This document shows positions 11,514-24,200 of a stretch of DNA of 64,000 nt, piece after piece. The number at the start of each line of letters is the position of its first letter. Position 1 is the stretch's first letter. A program made the position numbers and the translations under genes. The DNA is from Lepidostoma basale (taxonomy: Eukaryota > Arthropoda > Insecta > Trichoptera > Lepidostomatidae), in contig JAHDVF020000431.1 of the NCBI GenBank assembly GCA_022606425.2, positions 310,001 to 374,000 on the forward strand, given 5' to 3'. The notes beneath the pieces are model-generated. The model had not been told where the DNA came from. It worked only from the letters and a program-made list of their open reading frames with translations, and made no database searches.

Positions 11514-11580
11514 GTGTGGCAGTCCATTTTCTCTGCCTACCCATTCGGGGAGACGGCGTGATGGTTAGTTAGTATGTTTA
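11514..11580 (+). mobile_element. LINE (TTAG-tail family) extreme 3' end
   Basis: GTGTGGCAGTCCATTTT..CTGCCTACCC..GGGGAGACGGCGTGATGG followed by TTAGTTAG. This is the conserved terminus of the LINE family seen about a dozen times in the window. Confidence 0.75.
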
Positions 11581-11607
11581 TTCTATTTATAAAACGTAAT
11601 CGGAGTC

Positions 11608-11756
11608 GGAGAAACGTGCGTGCATGACAATATGTATGAATGTAGAGGAATCGAAAGAAGTATGTCAGGACAGAACAGTGTGGTGTTCTATTCTTTCTGC
11701 CTACACTTCCTGGGAGACGGCGCGATGATTAGTTAGTTAGTTAGTTAATTAGAGAA
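11608..11756 (+). mobile_element. LINE (TTAG-tail family) 3' end
   Basis: The C-terminal coding remnant (CMT-like..NVEESKEVCQDRTVW, with substitutions) runs into GGGAGACGGCGCGATGA and a TTAG repeat. It is 5' truncated. Confidence 0.75.
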
Positions 11757-11957
11757 TGTGTTAGTACCTTAAAATTAAAAAAAAACAATCAAAATCATGT
11801 TTTGCAAACAAACGTTTTATTAATTTAGGACACTTTATTCATAGAGAATATTTATAGTGAAATATAGAGATTTTTTTAAACTTTATCATAATTTCGAAAG
11901 AACTGTTTTTATTTTATTAATGGTAATGATCTACAACATTGACTTCTTTCTTTCCAG

Positions 11958-12254
11958 GTGCAAATGTGTTCCATTGCCCATACGGTGACCCCCCTACCTT
12001 CGACAAGAAGCTAGCCACAAAACCCGCCAGAGATGATTCTCTACCCCAAGCTGTGTTCATATATCGGGCCAGAGACGGGTCCAGCCTTCTCTGGAGTCCA
12101 TTGGAGTGCTTGAGGAAATGCCAAGCCATCAAAGAATGCCATAGCGTAGTGGTTCTTCACCACAACATGGAGTGTGTTGGACTGCCATTTGTGGAAACCA
12201 AATCTCTCATAGTTGATAATGATGCCAATTACTTTGTAAAGATGTGTCTTCATG
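11958..12254 (+). CDS. Exon a: first visible PAN/apple module
   Basis: Acceptor TTTCCAG at 11951-11957, donor G|GTGAGC after 12254; phase 1 at both ends, 297 bp. Encodes six cysteines in a PAN-like spacing (FHCPYG, LECLRKC, KECHSV, MECVGL, KMCLHG), followed by an ordinary intron and an in-frame stop, so the open frame ends where the donor predicts. A phase 1-1 exon carrying one extracellular module is typical of shuffled domains. A TA-flanked DNA transposon begins only 40 bp after the donor. Confidence 0.85.
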
Positions 12255-15200
12255 GTGAGCAGAATTGAAATCTCATAATATAAAAATAATTGTATAGGGT
12301 GTTTTTTTAGAGGTATACAATACATATTCAAAATGAAAAAAAACACATTAAAATAATGTTAATGTCTTTGATATTGGCTTTATTTAATAGATAATTTTAT
12401 GTCATTATTTTTTATATATGATTTCGGGCATATGTGCGCCACGGCTAACTCAAATGAAGCGCAATCGTGAAATCCAATTTTCGACAATTGTCGTCTTTGT
12501 GGATGCGAATTATCCACTAGAGTGTACGTGGTGCGAAAACAATCCATGGTCTTTCGAATAACTTGCTCGGATGGACGATTATGTCGACCGTAAAATGGAC
12601 GTAGTGCACGATAAGTTTATCGAACCAAACTATGATTTTCAAAATAAATTTGCACAATTTTCAATCAGTCTATTTATGGTAAAATTGCAAACTGTACTGA
12701 CTACAAATCAACTTTCAACTGTCAAATTGTCAGTCTGTAAAAACAATGTTGCTAGTTTAAAAAACAAACCTCTAAAAAAACACCCTATATTAGAAAGTCG
12801 TTACGTCAGAATCTGGTTGATTGTATTGAATGTCTTGCTATCCAGAGTACATAATTTTTATTATAATATATGGTATTTAATGTATACCCATGACTCCTTG
12901 TATCTTCTTCAACTGATATTTCGGAGAACTTTTGCAAACTACATCTTCAGGGTGATAAGATGTGGTGCGTAATGATATCTGAAACGTTGATCAAAGGCAT
13001 GAATGTATCCAGACTTCGATGTTATGACTTTCTGACATTGTTTGATTAATATTTTATCTTCAACTTTGTTCTCTGTATTATGCGTCAATATAATCGTGCA
13101 AATATCTTTGGCGTCTGTCATTAAACAAATGCAGTTAAAAATCTACACTTTTTCCAATATATTTAAAAAAAACACCCAAACAAAATTTTAACACACTATT
13201 CTAACATTGAAGAATTTTACTTTCGCAAATTCAATATTGTTTTTTCATATCTCAGTACCTAGAATATTCTGCAGAAAAATATAAACACTTACCTTGAAGT
13301 TAAGATGCAGTTTGAACTCAATACGAATAATGATTTCTATGAGTTTGCCGATCCATCTAAATGTTACAAGGCTAACACATTTTAGAGTATAAACCATTTA
13401 GCAACTTTCAATACACCAGTTAATCAGTCGTGAATGAAGTCCTCAGAGAAATGCATTTATTTCATCGTTTCAGAATAGACAAACAGAAACATGTTTTCAA
13501 AATAATTTATTAATGTGTGTTATGCATACAAAAACATTTTTTGCATACAAAAACATTTTTTGTTTAATTCCAATAATTAATATTAGCATAAGATCACATT
13601 TCTTAAGCGAGGCTTAAACTTTTTGGGGTTTTAATTACTCAATCATTGTACTCTCTTTTAAATGAAAATAAAGTTGGTTTTAAAAAATAAATATCATATA
13701 CTAAGGTATCATTGAACTTTAAGAAATAGTGTTAAATACTAAATTATAAAAAAGTATTATATTATTATTGCGTAATCAATATTAGATAATAACAAAGAAA
13801 TAAAATGCATATACGAGTATAAGTACTTGTTTAATGTGTGGTTTATATTTGTTTTTTCTTGGACAATGATGTAAAACATCATATTAATAAAAAAAACAAA
13901 TGAAATCGTCTTTTTTGTAGAAATTTTATTTTATTTTATAGGAATGGCTTGTTTCGACAACTAAATGCGTTATCAAATCTCAAATTTAACTACACATTTT
14001 AGAAAGCTTTAGCAGTGTGAAACAACTCATTTCCATAAAATAAAATAAAACGACTAGAAAACAGACGTTTTTATTATTAGATTCATGTTTTACAACTTGA
14101 CAAATAAATGTATATATCAGTAATATACAATAAATTTGTAACGTGAATATATCGTAAAATATCTTTTTCCCCTTAAAATTTAGAATCATAAACAGACACG
14201 TATTATGATACATTATAAAATATTTATCGAACACTTAGATGAGTTCGTGTATTTAGGTAGAATGTTTACAAGAGATGGGCGAGTGGAGAGGGATATTGAA
14301 AGAAGGGTTGGGGCAGGCAACAAAGTGAATGGTGCACCTTAAGTTGTCATCGCAAACAAAAACCTATCTTAAAAAGCTAGAATGGCAGTGCACAATGGTG
14401 TTCTTCTACCGACCCTAATGTATGGAAGTGAAGCATGGAACTGGCAAAAGAAGGATGAAAGTAGAATAAATGCAGTAGAAATGAGATCTCTTGGAATGTG
14501 TGGATACTGTGTATGATAGAGTGTCGAATGAAAATATAAGAAGTGAATGCGGTGCGAATGATGGTGTTATGAACAAAATAATGAAAGGATCATTAAGATG
14601 GTTTTGGACATATGGAAAGAATGAATGAAGAAAGAATGGTAAAAAAAATATATGTTAATGATGTAAAAGGAACCAGAAATAGAGGAAGACCGAGGAAAAC
14701 GTGGCATGGTCAAATAAATCAAATATTGCATGTCTATGTGAAGAGTCAGAGAAATTGACGCGCGTACATGACACGATGTATGAATGTTGAAAAATCGAGA
14801 GAAATATGTCAGGAATGAATAGTGTGGCAGTCCATTCTTTCTGCCTACCCCTTCGGGGAGACGGCTAATTAGTTAGAAGGTTTGTTAATAAGGCTATTAA
14901 TTTCACAGATGTCAAGAATTAACTTCTAATGTTTCAAATTAGTTCCAGATACCTGCCAAACAAAACTATGGTCAACAGAGAGTTCGTACGGATACAGACT
15001 CATTAGCCAAGGCTCTTCCATTAGCGTCGTCTTGAACGTTACAGACGAAGAGTGTTCCCAGCATCTTCTCAAATCTTCTGGGAGAAACGACTCCATCAGA
15101 TCATCGCAGTTTCAGTTGCAACAGCCCCCCAGCAACCCGTTTAGTACCCCCTTTGGAGATAATTACCAGAACTACCCTTCGGCGAGAGGGAAGTGCACGC

Positions 15201-18200
15201 TTAATAGTGAAAATAAATTCACTGAACCAGAGTCGTTCCGGGTCGCTAGTGGGGACTATTGGTATAAAGAAAATCAGTGTGTTGAAGACCGTAAGTACAA
15301 TTTATATTTAACATATACAAAGGAGTACTTTATTTCAAATGAGAATTTTAAACACCGAATTAAACTGTATTACAACTTGATTTATTAAATATTTGTACAA
15401 AATTTAAATATAAAAATAGGTTTCGGAGGTGACCCCCCCCCCCCCCATCCTCAGGTGTAAATATAACGATATACGAGTGTTTATAGCCGAGGAAGGAAGA
15501 CGTAACCTCTGAAATATGTTGTGTATTACATTTTTGTATTTATATTTTATACTTTTTAAAAAAATAAATGAAGTGGATTGTACAGTGTTTAAAACTCTCC
15601 TTCCAAATTAAAAATGGAATTTCATAATGTTAACCTAACTTACCCTAACCAAACCACCAATAAAACGAATACATAATTTTTTTTTCTTAATAAACTCGAG
15701 GGATCTTTGTCTACAAAAACAGGCTGTTTTTAACTAACCATCACCCAGATTTCCAATAGGGAAGACAAAGAATGTGGAACGCCACACTGCTCTATCCTGA
15801 AATATCTCTCGAGATTCCTTAACATCCATACATTGTTACAAGGACGTTCGTCGATTTTTCCGACATAGAATGTGGCTGCCTTTTAAAAATTGATTCATTT
15901 AGTCATGCCATGTTTTCTTTGGCCTTTTTTACAACTTCGATCCATTTACAACTTTTAACCATTCTTCCCTCATCCATTCGTTTCATGTGTTCAAATAATT
16001 TAAGCCATCATTTTTAATTTTACTTAGGGTGCAATCATCCACCATACATTCCTTCCTTATTTTGTCGTTTGGTTTTCTATCATGCATCGCATTCCTGCAA
16101 ATTATTCTCAGTGATCTCATTCCTACGACATTTCCTACTTTCATCCTTATTCTACCATCTCCAAGGTTCACTTCATTTAAAACGAAATGTATTTCTTTAA
16201 TTTTTGAAAATTTCATTCTAATAGTTTCCTAGCCAGACGAAACATGTCAATCGCCTACAATATAATAAACTTATAGATAATATACGTTTTCGTTAATATT
16301 AAAAACTTGGTGAACATCCTTTTTTATCCGATTGTAGATATTAATTGTTTCATTACGAGTTGCAACCTGTGAAATATTCACGGGAGTAAACCAAATTCTA
16401 CATTAGGTTTCATGGTTTGTTTAATATCATACAACAATTATCAGAACGATATTCAAAATACTCCAGAAACGTTCTCGGGCATGCGCACTGTGTGCATTTC
16501 GAATTACTTTCGCAGAGAATCAAAATATCCTCTTTCGCTCTCTCGTTTTAACAATATTCTCGTACTAATTATTCGATCAAATCTTTAACAGTTTAACAGT
16601 GTTCGATTCAAATAATTTTTGAGTTAAACGTACGAGTATACTTAAATAAATTTTAAAATGTTTTGTATAATTACGGTCTAACATAATTATACAATTATAC
16701 GTTATTTAAGAAAAAAACATGTCACACGCTTAATAGTAAACTGACTGATTGTGGTATTGGTCACAATTGAGTTAACATTAGACAGAGGCTTGTGTTAACG
16801 CTATCCATCTATTTTTCACAATGTTAACGCTATCCATTCGTACTTACGATAATTATTCACAATATTGACGTTATCCATCCGTACGTGTTTTTCGACTTTT
16901 TTTGTTAAAACACCGACTCATGTTGGATTGAGCAAAACTTGCTTTTTTGAGTTAAGCCAGTGTTCTATAAAGCGTGCGACGTGTACCAGCTCTCATAATT
17001 AATTAGTAATTCACCTTCATTATAAGATCCACAATATCCACATTACATTTGATGAGATTTTCCACGGTTATTAATAACTTGAAAGAACACCTTGATGTAT
17101 TAATAATGTTTCTTCTAGTGCTGTCAATATAAAGTAATTATATGATATTGTACAAATTGGAATCGAAATGAGGAGATATATTTCCAAGAATTAAGCAAGG
17201 ACGTTTGTTTGATTTCAGTGCCCAAGCAGATTGATCGATGTTCTTACGAAGAATACTACAATCAGACATTGAAACATTATGACGTCATGATTCAAGGAAT
17301 ATCAACCCAAGAGGTACCATACATTTTAATTATAATAATTATTTCTAAATAAAAATGTATCATTGGAAAAGCTGTCTTTTAAAAATGTCATACTTTATTT
17401 ATTGTAGTTTAATCGAATCAACCTGCTTGTATCCCCCCAGAGCTTCGTTAGGTTTACAAAGACGAACTAAAAATTATAATTATTTTGCCTATTTTCAAGC
17501 TTATTTCACAAATTAAATTATTCGTACGAAAATCATAGCACATTAAATTGTACAGTCTTTCGAATAAACCGTTGTAAAAAGTGATATTGATACTCGCGAT
17601 ATTTTACAGAAATGCGCATTTTTTTTGTTTTCTTAATCTCACGCAAGAAAATAAAGCAAGAAACTGTCAAAAGATGAGTGAAAGTAGAATAAATCGGATA
17701 TTTTAGAAGAATACGTGTTAAATCTGTATATGATCGAGTGTCAAACGCAAATAAAGTAAGTGAATGTAGTGCAAATGAAAGCGTTATTAACAAAATGATA
17801 ATATGTGCCTTAAGATAGTTAAGACACATGGAAATAATTAATGAATAAAGAATGGTAAAAATAGTAAACGTTATTAAGAGCATATGGAAGTAGAAGAAGA
17901 AAACGTAGCATGATCAAATCTATCAAATGTTAAATGTCGGCCTTCTGAAAAGTCAGAGAAATTGACATACGTACATGATACTATGTATAAATGAGAAAAA
18001 AACGAGAGAAGTACGCCAGGAAAAAACAGTATGATGATCCATTCTTGAGAGACGGCTTGATGGTAAGATAATTAGTTTTCGCTTTTTATTAACAGTGTTA
18101 CACAAAAAAAGTTAAATCGAAGATTCCTATAATTTGTAATTTAATGATCGAATTGACAGTTGGATTACATAATCCTTCTAGATGGTATAAAGCTCCTAAT

Positions 18201-21200
18201 TTGAATCGTAATGACAGCACGTTGCCAATTTTTAATTACTACAATTAAAAATTATTTAAATGCGGGGACATCAAATATTCCCTTTTATATTTAAAAAAAT
18301 AACCAATGAAATGTTAAATTCATTGTACTGTTGAAATGTCAAAATGAATAATTCATTCTAACCGTAGTAAATACGTATATATCGATTTATTGATCATTTA
18401 CCAAGTACATGGTTTCAATACCCCCCATCTTGGATAACCCCTCTAGAGAGGTATTTTTTTGCAATCCTCATAATCTCAATAAAAAATACAGAATTACGGA
18501 ACAATTGGGGAACAGGGGGAACAAAATATATCTGAATGTGTATTTATTCAAAAATAATTGTCTTAAATTATACATGTTATTAATACTATTTAAATACTAC
18601 GAGTATACCTGTATACCTATTTTTAAAAAGTAAACGACATTCTGGCTAATCTTGTTTTAATATGTATGTCCTTTAAAATGAGGTGGCAAAGGAGATATAC
18701 TTCTTTGGATACAATTATAGCAAATTCGTGAATATCCTTACGAAAAAAGCAACACAGAGATAGATATCTGTCATATTTCTATTCACGCGGTTCTAAGATT
18801 ATTTCCCTCATGTTCTTTTTTCTCACCATTGGCTAGCACAGTATAGATGTCAAGAGCTTTTCAGCAACAATGTTTTTTTTTTTTTGTGAATGTATACTTA
18901 TACTTTGTGAATGTATACTTATACTTGTATACGAATACTGGATTTCACCCACCGTGGGTTATCAATTCATGATTTAATTGTATCTCAATAGAGACGAAGA
19001 TGCAAATTGGAATCTGAAAATGGTTGATCAAGGTGTTTACAGGACTTATGACCTGTCATTGGTTGGGTTTAGCGCAAAAAAATAATCGTAATAATTTCAC
19101 GACCTTCGTGGCAGAGTGGTGAGAGCCCTTACTGCTAAACCAAAGGTCCCAGCGATGGCAGTGTGATTTTCACACTTTCTTTGGTCTGATGTAGAATTCA
19201 CGTAACAATAAAACGTCGAAAGATTTTCTGACTATCGCATGTCATGAGAAGCAATATAATAGCTAAAAAACAAATAATGTACAGTTATTAAGTTTAAGCG
19301 ACCTGTTGTATAAAAACTTGTGTTTTTTATATTCGTCTATTGTCATTTATTGTGGGTCATTTTTATTTACCGTTCGTATTTTTGTTCTTTATATTGTATA
19401 CACGTATATTTAAATACAATTTATGCTAGTAAGTAAAAATAAAAAAATGTCTTAGTTGTAAACAAGCTATTCAACCAATACAGGTCTTACCAAAGGGTAG
19501 GCAGATTGAAGAAGCCGTCAAATATAGAAACTCTTTCCAGGCATACTTTTCAATCTTTGTAAAATATTATTTCATACAATTATTACTTGTCATAAGTTGT
19601 TACATACTTTAAGGGTAGAAAATAATTCAATATCAATTTACATTTCATTATTCATGCAAATCTTCAGCTGACTTCTCCACCCATTTATTAAACATGTTTT
19701 TTTTTTACTTTTTAGTGCAAGAGTAGGTGCGAGCAAGAGTACCAGTTTAACTGCAGAGGTTTCACAACGGTTCCTTTTGAGAGGGGAAAAAGTCAGCTAT
19801 TTCTCTCCCTAGGGAGTGATGACAACACGGCCAAAACCTGCTATCTTCACAGTGAAGATACCCTCACCCACGGGTCCTGGTTGCTTACCAAAAAACCTGA
19901 GTCGGTGTATTACAGAAGAGTTACGTGCCTAAATGGTAAATATGGAAATACCGAACTCTTAAACACACTAAACATGCTTTATGTAAGATTGATTTAAAAT
20001 TATAATATTATAATATACTGGATTTTTTCAAAAGAAAACACTGTTTAATATTTACCTATACTATATTTATAGACTACACAACATGTTTCGGAGTTCTTCT
20101 TCAGGTTTAAATATACGACAGTCGTATATTTACACCTGAAGATGGAGGTAACTCTGTAGTATAGTGGAATATTAAACAGTATTTTGTTTTGAAAAATCCA
20201 GTGTAATTACAATGGAATTCCACAGTGTTAACGCCTTAACTTTCAATGAAATCAATTTGTTATAACATAACGCCTTTATTTCAACAAATTTCGATAATTT
20301 TGTATATTCTTCTTCGTTCTGTAGTTTTCAGGGGCGTCGGGTGTTTCATTTGTAGTAACACCACACGGGTGAAACCTACCTTCCTAGCCCTTTATAATAA
20401 TAATGATGACATAAATGTCTCTTGTCTCTACAAAAAAATAGAAAAATTGTTATACATACCATTACAATTGTTCAAATTCTAGTTTTTACTTTTTAATTGT
20501 TATAATAAGCTTTCAGTATATCCATTATTCAAATTCGTGAGAATGCAATGTTTTATATCTTATGTTTTCATAAATATTTTTTTAAAGGTTAAAAAAACAG
20601 AATGCCGTTCGATCATAGTATACGTATTTTATTTATCTCGCATATTTTACAAGATGACCTTATACATTCAATATATTTATATAAATTTCTTGACAATGAG
20701 CGTAAATAATTTATTCGAAATTTAAAATACCTTTAGTTAATTAACTGTCTGACATGCCTATTGGTGGCGATGAGGTTCGCAACCCATCACACCGTGTCTC
20801 CCGCGGGGCGAAAAGAGAAGGATGGAGTGCCGCATCGGTTAAAATGTGACAGTCCATTCTTTCTGCCTACCCTTTCAGGGAGACGGCGTGGTGGTTAGTT
20901 AGTTAGTTTAGTCAATTAAATGAAATCAATTTAAAGGGACTTAAAAGATTTTATAAAGAATCCACCGACTTAACAAAAAAGAAAATATAAGAACCTCTAA
21001 TTTTCTTAACCTATTATCTTCGTAGTTTGTACAGTTAATTTTTAAATAATCGATTTGAAAAGGCATCAGGAATATTTATCAAAAAATAAATGCATAACGT
21101 GATTTGTAAATACTTTATCCATATGAATTCATTGTTTTTTGTGCACTTTTTGCACTTTTCACGAAAATGTTACAGCCCACAGATGTCCTTCTTCGTTTAA

Positions 21201-24200
21201 TAATATTTTGAAGTAATAAAATGAGACTAAATCATTACTTATATTTAAGTAATTAAGTCTAGGGTCACTTGTTACTCAAGTATAGTTATGAAACAAAGAG
21301 AATAAATCATTTATTGGACTAGAAATTCAGTTTTATTGGTTGTACATATATGCCATCTTATTTATAATTATTGGCTCCTTTAATTTCTAAAATGTCATAG
21401 TTATTTTAAGTTACATTTCTCCTTAATAATTTAACATGTAAAATTTCAACGTTGTTATCATTCATGAATAATCTTTTCAATAAGATGATTTGCGAATTCT
21501 GAGAAGTTATTTCTGGAAAGACATCTAATGTCAATTATTTTGTTTCATGACTGTATTTAATTGGGGAAAATGAAGGAAAAAATAGATACCGGGTTGTCGG
21601 TATGTTCGTATAAGAAGCAACTGAAATATTTCTTTAAAGACCGTTAATTTTATGGAGTATTAAGCGTAATTTGTTCTTTCAAAATTTAATTAAAACATCC
21701 GAAAATTTCTAGAATACAGGGGACATGTTTTAATATCAAAGACACGGAGGCTTTATTCAAAGCCATAAAAGTATGAAGCGAAAGTTTTGCGTTAAAATTC
21801 ATACAATCTACGCAAACATTAGCATTAAAAGAAGATCAAACCTCGTTATCAGACTTGGGTACATTAATAAATGGCCGTCTCAAATTTTAATTACGCCAGC
21901 CTGTTTTACATATCAAGCGGGCCTCCTGAAATACTTTGAGATGCGGCCAGATACATAAATACATCCATACTAACCCGAGGCTCCTCCGAACCAAATAACG
22001 GCGGGTCATTAATTCGAGCGTTTCTTTGGGCACTTGAATAAATGACCCAGTTATGAAACATGAATGATAAATCTGCCGCCGCAAATATAAACATTTAGCG
22101 AAATCGTTCAATAGGTCGCAAAGGGCGTTAAATACTCATCAGACGGGCGCACTTTATTTAATTTATGTGAAAATTTAATTGAAAATGATTATTCAATCGA
22201 AATTTGAATTTTCTTACAGTAGTAATAAAATATGTATCGAGATTTTTATATCCTTTTATTTCCAAGAGTTTACGTAAACGCACCTGTTTCCGCCAGCCAT
22301 TTGTTGTGAATTTATTATTTTATAAAATTTGAATATATAATTTTTTCAAATATTATCTATTTAAATTCAATGTGAGATATATGATAGGTTTAAAATTTCA
22401 AAGAAATATTGTTTTGCTCCTTCATATATGCTTTTGAGAATGCCTCTACTTTCATTATGTGATATATTGTTTCATGGTATTGTATTTTAGTATGTTAAAT
22501 TCGAACCATCATGTTTAATTCAGAATTCGTAGTACTGATCCTGATAATACTGATCGACACTAGTTGGTTCAACTGCGGTCACTGACCTTATCCTTTCTTA
22601 TGCTGCCGCTCACATTAGGAATTATAAACCTTATGTTTAAATATTTCATACTAGTCTTCAGCTCGGGTATTTTTGAAAAAAAAGAGTAATTAATACATGT
22701 GTATTTCTCGGTTTAATTAGTTAAGAATAAGTGAAGATTAAGATGAATAAATGAAAAGTAAATGAAATTTACTATTCTACATCCACTCTGCAGTTGAATG
22801 GTGATAATGTTGAAATGACCTATCACAGGTCATGGGAATCAATATAATTGCTAAAAATAAATTGTATACAGTAATTGGGTTCAAAGGACCTGTTGTATAC
22901 ATAGAAAAAAAAAGGTCTACCAATTTAAATACCTTTGTATCATTATCTGCAGGGCTGCGTGATGTCTCCATGGTTGTTCAATCTGTATGTGGACAAGTGT
23001 ATGAAAGAACTTAAAGGTATAAATGCTGGTGCTAAGATGAGTGATCTGTCTGTAAACTGTCTGCTTTACGCGGACGATACCGTTCTCGTTGCGGATAGTG
23101 CAGACGAATTACAAGTCTTGGTGTCGAGAATGTATGAGGTATGCAAGTCAAATGATTTTATAATGAATGTTTTTCGAAAGGGAAGAGCAAATGTAGAGCG
23201 GAAGAAGGTATTATGAACAAAATTATGAAAGGATCGCTGCGTTGGTTCGGACATTTGGAACGCATGGATGGAGAAAGAATGGCTAAGAAAGTATACGTTA
23301 ATGATGTAAATGGGGTACGAAGTCGAGGCAGACCGAGGAAAACATGGCGTGACCAAATTAATCAAATTTTAAAGGTTGGTCATGTTAGAAGTCGGAGGAA
23401 TCGACGTGCGTGTATGACTCGTTGTATGAATGTGGAGGAAGCTAGAGAGGTTTGCCAGGATAGAGTAGTGTGGCGGTCCATTCGCTCTGCCTACCCCTGC
23501 GGAGAAACGGCGTGATGGTTTGTTTGTTTGTTTGTTTGTTTTGCATCATTATCACTAAATATTTAATAATGTTGAAAGATATGTATATATAATAATGTTG
23601 GGCCAAATAATGGATTGTTTACAAATATTGTAATACTATTTTATTGCGTGAGTAACAATGCATCTAGGTTCGGCACAATTATACAGGCAACAGGGGAATA
23701 CAAAAAAAACAAATCCAATAAAATTCAATAAAAATGCTGGGACAATTATGAAATCTCGCAGATTACAGGATTTAGCGCTGCGCCAGCGTTCCTCGCCCCA
23801 TAATTCTCAGTTTAGTCAGTCGGCGGTACAGGTACGGTGATATAATATGTGCAGGTGAACACTCCCACTCCTGTCCCCTTTGTATTCCACATACTCATTC
23901 AATCGCTGGCTTAGCATTACGTTTACGTTTCCACATACAAACAGAGTTAACTCGTTTATACATTCAAATTTACAAGTCCTTACAATTCCGTCTCAAACAT
24001 AAAGTAACATATGCATATATACGAGTAAGTTTTAGCTTTAAATATAATATCTTATGTTTATAGTCTTTTAATTTATAATATATTACTTTCCCGTGAAGTC
24101 GGTGAAGAAATCTCAAAATATTTACATTTAATGCTTATCTAAATAATATATATACTTAAAAAAAACATATATTTTATAGAAAATAATAAATGATTAATTT

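Noticed and set aside
12571..12972. 133-codon plus-strand frame
   Set aside because: It starts inside the TA-flanked DNA element and runs out of its right TIR into unrelated intron sequence; no domain.
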